Positions 58,281 through 64,000 of a stretch of 64,000 nucleotides of DNA are shown here, in pieces. Below the pieces are notes generated by a model, which was not told the origin of the DNA, did not search any database, and saw nothing but the letters and a program-made list of their open reading frames with translations. Each line of letters opens with the position of its first letter. The first letter of the stretch is position 1. Position numbers and translations under genes: made by a program. The stretch covers positions 6,192,570 to 6,256,569 of the forward strand of contig OZ007518.1 in assembly GCA_963931865.1 (NCBI GenBank), in the 5' to 3' direction. This DNA is from Axinella damicornis. Taxonomy: Eukaryota > Porifera > Demospongiae > Axinellida > Axinellidae.

Positions 58281-58517
58281 ATGTACACTAACCTTGTCCC
58301 CCTGTCTCCTATACCCTGTCCTCTCTCTCATACACCCCTACACCACTGCCACTGGTACCCCCTGCCCCCGGCACGCACCCTGTCCCCTGTCCTACCCTCG
58401 GTCCTCTCTCTCATACACCCTACCTACACCACTGCCACTGGTACCCCCTGCCCCCGGCACGCTGTCCCCTGTCCTACCCTCGGTCCCCTCTCTCATACAC
58501 CCTGCCTACACTACTAC

Positions 58518-58590
58518 CTTGGCAAATCCAAAGTCTGTTAGTTTTATGTGGCCTGTGCTGTCCAGTAGAATGTTCTCCGGTTTAAGGTCT
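58518..58590 (-). pseudogene. PRKX: Kinase catalytic-loop exon, inverted relative to its gene
   Basis: On the minus strand, between acceptor CTCCAG (58596-58591) and donor AAG|GTAGTA, 73 bases encode [18 protein letters not shown] then TDFGFAK: the catalytic loop and DFG motif of an AGC kinase. Its first base completes the arginine codon whose first two bases (AG) end the plus-strand exon at 57123, so this is the missing third exon of the same gene in the wrong orientation. Both splice sites are intact on the minus strand. The coding sequence is unbroken. Confidence 0.9.
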
Positions 58591-58925
58591 CTGGAGGGGA
58601 CAAGGGGTGTAGGAGAGCGGGGGTGCAAGGGATAGGGGGTGCCAGGGGCAGTGGTGTACGAGACAAGGTTCCTGATTCTCAAGGTCAGGTATCCAGCAAT
58701 AAAATGGTTTCTTTAGTTACAGGGTGGTTATAATAATGAATTCAAATGAGAGAGGGGACAGTGTTCAGTATACACACATGCATGGGGGAGTGGGTGTGTT
58801 TTGCATGCTATGCTGCCTGTGGGTCAGATCTGTGGTTGTGGTTTGAGCCTGTGTTGCAAGTGACACCAGCCATGATCAGGTTCAGAATACAAAGGTTGAT
58901 TGGTTAAGAAAGTTCATACATAATC

Positions 58926-58941
58926 ACACACACGCACACAC

Positions 58942-59026
<85 letters not shown>
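58926..59026. repeat. (AC)n microsatellite
   Basis: About 100 bases of CA repeat with CG variants, immediately before the kinase exon at 59035; the expansion may have obscured the true acceptor. Confidence 0.97.
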
Positions 59027-59027
<1 letters not shown>

Positions 59028-59101
59028 ACTGCAGACGGACATACACACCGTGTGGTACCCCGGAGTATCTAGCTCCAGAGATCATCCAGGGGCGTAACTG
59101 G

Positions 59102-59163
59102 GTTTGAGGCATACTGCAAGCGATCAAAAACTGGAGGTGCGGAAGGCCTAGGAACGAGGCTAC
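59102..59163. mobile_element. Half of an AGCCTCG-end element inside kinase coding sequence
   Basis: Contains CATACTGCAAGCGATC and the right end GGCCTAGGAACGAGGCTA. Only the right half is present. It joins kinase codons ...GRNW directly to sequence just before KDLIKKLL, so the activation-segment-to-GxxPF region is missing at this point. Confidence 0.8.
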
Positions 59164-61192
59164 ACAACACCTGGAATCAAGCGCAAAGGACCTCATTAAG
59201 AAGCTGCTTGTGAGAGACATCACGTGAAGGCTTGGCAGCTTGAGGGTAAGGGATACTATACAGTCATAGCTGGTGTTCCAATATTATAATATTGGCATGA
59301 AATTTGACCCAGGTATTGTCTCAAATAATAATGTCAACCAAATTGATTCCAAGATGTGTCATTGCTATTGGAATTTGTCACTAATGAATCCATCTGATGG
59401 TTCCATTCACACTTTCTCTGTCCTGGTTCCATTCCTCTTTTTCCTGGTTCCATTGCGCTGTCCTGGCTCCCTCATCTCTGTCCTTGTTCCATTCCCATTC
59501 TACTGCCCTGGTTTCAATCTACTGTCCTGGCTCTATTCGATTCTGTCCTGATTCCTTTCTGCAGCAAGGGGTGGAAGACGTGAAGCAGCACAAGTGGTTC
59601 AAGGCAATGGATTGGGACGCAGTCTTGCAGAGAAAACTGGTGGTAAGTGTGGGGTGGGAGTGAGTGTGGGGTGGGTGGTGAGTGTGTTGTGGGAGTGAGT
59701 GTGGGGTGGGTGGTGAGTGGGGTGGGAGTGAGTGAGTGTGGGGTTGGAGAGAGTGGTGCTGTGGGTGTGACTGGACGTATGGGAGTATGACGTGCGTTAT
59801 GAAATTAACTGCCTCTCCTCCTCCTCCACACACACATCCCCCGAACAGCCTTTCATCATCCCACGAGTATCCCACTCAGGAGACACACGCAACTTTGAGT
59901 GCTACCCTGAGGATGGCTGGTAGCCTGGTACAATGTTCCTCTGCTAAGAGACCAAGACATTGAACCGGTTCTTAGCTTCTCTGTTTCATGTCAGAATCCA
60001 CTTTATAACACTTTTTAAACCTCGGATTATATTCAGCACACAGCTCTTGGGCTTGGAGACACTCCCTTGTTGCTGCTCTCTCTCTAGCCTATAGTAGCTA
60101 CACATGCATTTTGTACATTTCCGTTTTCCCTAATATGGTAGTTCTTGTAACCACTCTCATCCAATCTGCGTCTTAGCAGTTTCTATTATAGTGTAACACA
60201 TGATGTGTTCCAATGGACTCTATGAACCGAACCAGATAAGACAACATACAGCAGCTAGGCCAGTGGTACAGCATGCAGGCTGATGTGGAGTAGGTTGCTG
60301 GACAGCAGGCTGATATACAGCAGGTCGATGGTACAGCAGGTCAGCCAGAACTGCATGTATAGCGGTTGACAGTATACGACAGTATTGACAGTAGTATACG
60401 TCAGGGGGTCGATGGGGGAGGTATTATTGTAGTCACAATAATAATAATCATTACCATGTGAATAGGGTCTGATATAATGACTAAATTTCACTACACAGTT
60501 GATACTGAGCCAGTCCTCTGCACTAACTCCCTATGTCTGAACACCTCTGTCCAGCCGTCCTCCAATAGCTACCGGCTCTTCCTGGCCCTAGTCTCCTCCT
60601 CCCATCGCTTGGCCAGCTCCTCCTGGACGTGTGGCAGCACCGGCTGGTACTTGCAGTACTCCATTGTAAACTCACCCTTGCCTTGTGGGAGGGATGTGTG
60701 GCAAGTCATGTGACCAACATAATTATGATGATCTGGAGTAGATAATTGGGGCACTGAAAAGCACATTAGCTATAGGGTACAGATCTGTGAGGCATTAGTC
60801 TCACACAGTCATCAGTCGTATCTAATGTTTGAGGGGCTCCCTCTCAAAACTTTGTAATATTTATAGCAAATATCTCTGCTAGCGTCATTTGGACAACAAC
60901 AACAACAGCTGTGCCTCCAATCCCATAAAATTATAAGTATTTGCACACTTCAACACACTGACTGCAGCATAGCTGTTAGGCACGTAAATACGCATGTACA
61001 TGTACCACGACAGTCTGTCATGATATGCATTGTAAGTCACCAAAATTACATCGGTAGGAACTAGGAACACAAAGGGCTGCAGGAACTCTACCACGAACTG
61101 AACCACTCTTACAGTACACGGTAATAACTTGGTAGAGCAGGTCTCTGACCACAACCACTGACAAAGTTTTAACAAACAACTACGCAGTCAAT

Positions 61193-61318
61193 GCAGGGGA
61201 GTCCCAAGTATCATCAGGCCATCGATTCCTCTCTGATCTATGACGGTGGGATACAGTTCTCCCTTGCTCAGGTTTATGGGCTGCAGGTCATACCCCCAAA
61301 TGTACACTCGCTTCCTCT
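61193..61318 (-). CDS. Candidate exon inside the EF-G1 remnant, unknown
   Basis: Minus-strand open frame after GCTAG reads RKRVYIWGYDLQPINLSKGE then LYPTVIDQRGIDGLMILG. It does not match EF-G1 and no family was recognised. A 34-bp AGCCTCG-type foldback (61324-61357) stands just upstream on this strand. It may be a fragment of another gene. Confidence 0.3.
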
Positions 61319-61619
61319 AGCTTAGCCTCGTTCCCACGTGGCCTGGGAACGAGGTTACCTGTAGCTGAATTTGTCACATCCTGCCTTCACTCTAAGACTC
61401 AGCACAGAGTAGTCGAAACATCGTGTTATATATCTCACTGGTGAAAGAATCAATGAACACCAGAACAGATTCTGTTCTGGTTCATATGCACTCACTTGTG
61501 TGGCCGACCTCAGCTCAGTGGCATATCCAAACATGTCATTGAGGGGCACCTGCGGTAGGAAACAGAGTAGCATCAGGTGGCACCATGCAAGCCACTGGGA
61601 TGACGAACCCACCAAGACG

Positions 61620-62060
61620 AGCACTCATTCTACCCCTCCTCGTCTATCCTCCCACCTTCTCTGCCCTCCTCTCTCTCCTCCCCTCCTCCTAATCCCTTCT
61701 TGAATGTCTCTCCTCTCCCCTCCACACCACATACTCTAGCCTCTTCTCTACCCCTTACGCACCCTTGCATCCTCCCCCTCCTCCCTTCCTCCTCTCCTCC
61801 CCTCGCCCTCCACACCCCCTCTCCTCCTTTACCCCTCAACTCCCCTATCCTCCCCTCCCTTCCCATCAACTCCCTCTCCTCCGCTCCCCTCCCCCTCCAC
61901 ACCCCCTCTCCTCCCTTCCCCCTCAACTCCCCTATCCTCCCCTCCCTTCCCCTCAACTCCCTCTCCTCTGCTCCCCTCCCCCTCCTCCCTTCCCCCTCAA
62001 CTCCCTTATCCTCCCCTCCCTTCCCCTCTCCTCCCCTCCCCTCCCCCTCCACACCCCCTC
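61620..62060. repeat. Pyrimidine-rich tract with CCCTCAACTCCC units
   Basis: Units of about 65 bases (CCTCCCCTCCCTTCCC and CTCAACTCCCTCTCCTC) repeat three or four times. Open frames on both strands are proline/serine or arginine/glycine/glutamate repeats. Confidence 0.95.
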
Positions 62061-62380
62061 TCCTCTCCCACCTCACAGTAGAGTGTGAAGTACCCTTCCA
62101 TGGCATCGGAGCCGCTGATGACCACTGAGATCACCACTCCCTGGAACTCAGTGGGGGCCACGTACCACTCCACTGACATGATGGGCTCCAGGACACAAGA
62201 CATGGCACGGGCGAAGGCTGACATCCTTCCATGTTGTGTAAGTGGCTGCCGACTGTGTGCATGTGTGCACCAGTGAGTGTGTATGAGTGAGTGTGTACGG
62301 GCCATTCATTTGTGACTGTGAAGGAGTGTCAGGAGGCACACAGCAATTCCACAACAATTTGATGTAATATTAGTTTATTC

Positions 62381-62416
62381 AGGAGCGCATAATGACCTCA
62401 TTATGCGCTCCTGGTT
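62381..62416. repeat. Small palindrome AGGAGCGCATAATG
   Basis: CAGGAGCGCATAATGA and its complement TCATTATGCGCTCCTG face each other with two bases between, flanked by TTTATT and TTTATT. A minimal foldback. Confidence 0.85.
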
Positions 62417-63428
62417 TATTGCAGGCCACATTGCAATTGATTTCAGTTTGGATTCTGGCCCCATGCCGGGTGGGGGAGTTGCGATGTCAACAGTGCTGCA
62501 GAATCCCTAGCAAGAAGCCACCTTCTGCAGAACTACTTTTTTGAAGTGGCAACTTCTAAACACTTTGCCTCCCTCAAGTTTGGTTTCCTACTTGAGGGAG
62601 CCAGTGAAGACCAGAAATCCATACATACTCAGCTCTTAGATCATGCAAGTACAGAGGGGAAGATCTGGTACCAAATCCGCTCAAGTCAATGGTCGATCTT
62701 GCTACTGTACTAAGAGGTGTAGGGTATGAAGACGGCAGACATGCAATTCTCAGATGCATTCAGTGGTGATCAGAGCCTGTACCTGTATGGTGATGCCTCT
62801 CTGTCATTCCAGGTCCATGAAGTCCATAGTGGCTCCAACATTGTCCTTCCCCCTCACCTACACACACACACACACACACAACACAGGACATGGGGTAGAA
62901 TGTGATCAGCGTGAACCAATCACCAGCCAGTGACCCCACCATAGCTAGTGATTGCTGCTTCATCTCGTGCATGGAGCCTATCCTGCCAGTGTGGAACAGC
63001 ATTCTCTCTGTGAGGGTGGTGTTGCCTGAGTCAATGTGTGCTGAGATGCCAATGTTGTTGATCTTTTCCACCTCTACCTAGCCAAGATGATGACGGGGGG
63101 CAGTAAGTCAGCATGGGTAACCACATCAAAGCAGCCGTCTTCCCTCACCAGGCTTGAGCTGTACCATCTTTGGGCCAACAGCAACTGGGCCAAGAGCACC
63201 TACACACAGAATGTACATGTAGCAATCATGGCTGACACATCCCAACACGTACTTCTAGTAACAGAGGGTTGATCACGACCATGCCATGCACCCATGATCG
63301 AGTCCCCTAAGGGTTTCGTTTGTTCACGTTCATGTATACATGTATAGCTAATGAGAGGCTGTGGCAAGAGTCAAGTGCCCGCTACAACTCAATTCGGGTC
63401 CACTAGTGTTGAAAACTAGTACATAAGT

Positions 63429-63538
63429 TAATGTGGAGTGGTCCGTGATGAGCCAGGTGCATCATTTCAATGCAACGTTTCGACCCTACTTCAGGTGTGA
63501 CACACTCCACTGGCTCATCGCGGACCACTCCACATTAA
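63429..63538. repeat. Inverted repeat with TTAATGTGGAGTGGTCC arms
   Basis: Left arm TTAATGTGGAGTGGTCCGTG (63429) and right arm its near-exact complement ending 63538. TAATGAGAGGCTG stands at 63349 and again at 63540, so an 80-bp piece plus the palindrome is framed by direct copies. Confidence 0.85.
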
Positions 63539-63678
63539 CTAATGAGAGGCTGGTAATACAGTGCATGTACCAAAACACTTGATCCAGAATATGAGGTTCA
63601 ACCCGTTGGAGAATGCCTTCGTAATGGCATAAGTCCTGATCAACGTGGGGAATACACAGGTAATGACATGGTCAGACC

Positions 63679-63803
63679 TAGCCTCGTTCCCAGGCCCGAG
63701 AGAGGGAGGAGAAAGGCGGAATTCCACCGCTATTTAGCGCACGCGCAAACAGTGGAAACCAGGCCCTTTTCTCATCACCGTCTCGGGCCCGGGAACGAGG
63801 CTA
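63679..63803. mobile_element. AGCCTCG-end element, 125 bp, with exact 9-bp duplication
   Basis: Ends TAGCCTCGTTCCCAGGCCCG and complement. GGTCAGACC occurs at 63670-63678 and at 63808-63816, four bases (TATA) after the right end. Contains GCGCAAACAGTGGAAACCAG, the inner motif of the 5251/17832/38261 subfamily, here on one side only. Confidence 0.88.
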
Positions 63804-64000
63804 TATAGGTCAGACCATGCCATCATGCCATTACGAATCCATTCTCAAGAGGATCCCCCGAGAGGTCAATCAGGACCCGTGTATCCCCTAAGACTTCGAT
63901 CAGGCCCAACGCTTCCCCCAAGAAGTTGATGAGGACCTCAAGGGGTTGAGGCCAATGCCACTACACATGCATAGATTTTCCAGGTGGGTATGGCCACGCG

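Larger units (their letters stand above)
56276..59923 (+). pseudogene. PRKX: PRKX-like AGC protein kinase, scrambled and broken
   Basis: Blocks match a cAMP-dependent-type kinase nearest PRKX. 56276-56444: the glycine loop (GTGTFGG), the ATP-binding lysine in YALKI and the C-helix glutamate in VNSEKSIL. 56942-57123: MLLEYVPGGELVTYL then EIIMALDYLHSQNNVYR, split by two frame changes (7 extra bases at 56973-56979; another near 57065). The next exon, with RDLKPEN and DFG, lies on the opposite strand (58518-58590). 59035-about 59100: TPCGTPEYLAPEIIQGRNW. About 59169-59245: KDLIKKLLVRDIT, then TGA at 59225-59227 where arginine is expected, then RLGSLR. 59565-59642: DVKQHKWFKAMDWDAVLQRK. 59849-59923: PFIIPRVSHSGDTRNFECY to a TAG that cuts off the usual C-tail. 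The DWW...GxxPF exon is absent; a piece of AGCCTCG element (59102-59163) lies there. The start of the gene is not visible. Non-functional unless massively misassembled. Confidence 0.85.
60569..63077 (-). pseudogene. GFM1: Mitochondrial elongation factor G1 remnant
   Basis: Minus-strand exons match EF-G1, the GTPase that moves tRNA and mRNA on mitochondrial ribosomes. 63077-62964: [20 protein letters not shown], with N in place of the invariant P-loop lysine of GKTT. The base after GAG is A, so the usual GT donor is lost (GAG|ATG). 62857-62783: [16 protein letters not shown], then TGA (62806-62804) where the family has arginine, then QRGITIQ. About 62235-62072: [10 protein letters not shown]...VAPTEFQG and YFTLYCE, with a short internal deletion. 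61549-61496: VPLNDMFGYATELRSATQ. 60681-60569: GKGEFTMEYCKYQPVLP to TAG. The rest of the GTP domain and domains II-III are absent. The long CT-rich block at 61620-62060 lies in one intron. Clearly inactive. Confidence 0.85.

Noticed and set aside
56276..59923. Intact PRKX gene with unusual introns
   Set aside because: The inverted exon, two frame changes, a missing kinase segment, a premature TGA and a truncated tail together exclude a normal product from this sequence.
61630..62128. 158- and 142-codon frames on opposite strands
   Set aside because: Both come from the pyrimidine-rich tandem tract in an EF-G1 intron.
59225..62806. TGA recoded as arginine or selenocysteine
   Set aside because: TGA acts as a plausible stop elsewhere in the window, no SECIS-like element was seen, and other lesions in the same genes favour decay or error.

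Overview
The window looks like nuclear DNA from an invertebrate animal. Its genes are split by spliceosomal introns with GT/AG ends. The recognisable products are animal or eukaryotic families: a PRKX-type kinase, mitochondrial EF-G1, TRMU, an SLC49 transporter, EGF repeats and a KH-domain protein. No bacterial or plasmid gene layout is seen. Species cannot be read from the sequence; the dense small DNA transposons would suit a marine invertebrate such as a sponge or cnidarian, which is only an impression.

Most of the 64 kb is mobile-element debris. The dominant family has ends reading TAGCCTCGTWCCCAGGC and its complement, and nearly every complete copy is flanked by a 9-bp target duplication, as for Mutator-like elements. 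Other layers are TTAA-flanked elements with CCCTTT ends (piggyBac type, including one 1.7-kb copy with perfect ends), TA-flanked elements with CCGTAT ends, a hAT-type element with an 8-bp duplication, several long foldbacks, a P-element/THAP-type transposase remnant, and the 5' end of an LTR retrotransposon (LTR, primer site and part of gag).

Layout. 0-9 kb: repeats only. 9-12.3 kb: an SLC49-like transporter on the plus strand, frameshifted and with one exon end duplicated around the LTR element. 13-15 kb: the last exon of an unknown minus-strand gene, then the P-type transposase remnant. 15-32 kb: nested repeats, including a GTGACAGTAGTGACTA minisatellite split by two other elements. 32.7-42.6 kb: a plus-strand KH-domain gene whose first five exons join in frame. 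43.8-45.5 kb: the piggyBac-type element. 47.1-48.2 kb: 3' part of TRMU (plus). 48.3-51.6 kb: EGF-repeat and other probably extracellular exons (minus). 56.3-59.9 kb: PRKX-like kinase remnant (plus) with one catalytic exon on the opposite strand. 60.6-63.1 kb: EF-G1 remnant (minus).

Almost every recognisable gene carries lesions: single-base frameshifts, TGA where arginine is expected, a lost splice donor, missing domains. Either the region is a graveyard of pseudogenes broken by transposons, or part of the damage comes from an unpolished assembly. The genes do not form an obvious pathway. TRMU and EF-G1 both serve mitochondrial translation, but nothing shows that their proximity is functional. 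No complete new multi-gene system is visible; the most unusual items are the inverted kinase exon and the family of elements with 9-bp target duplications.
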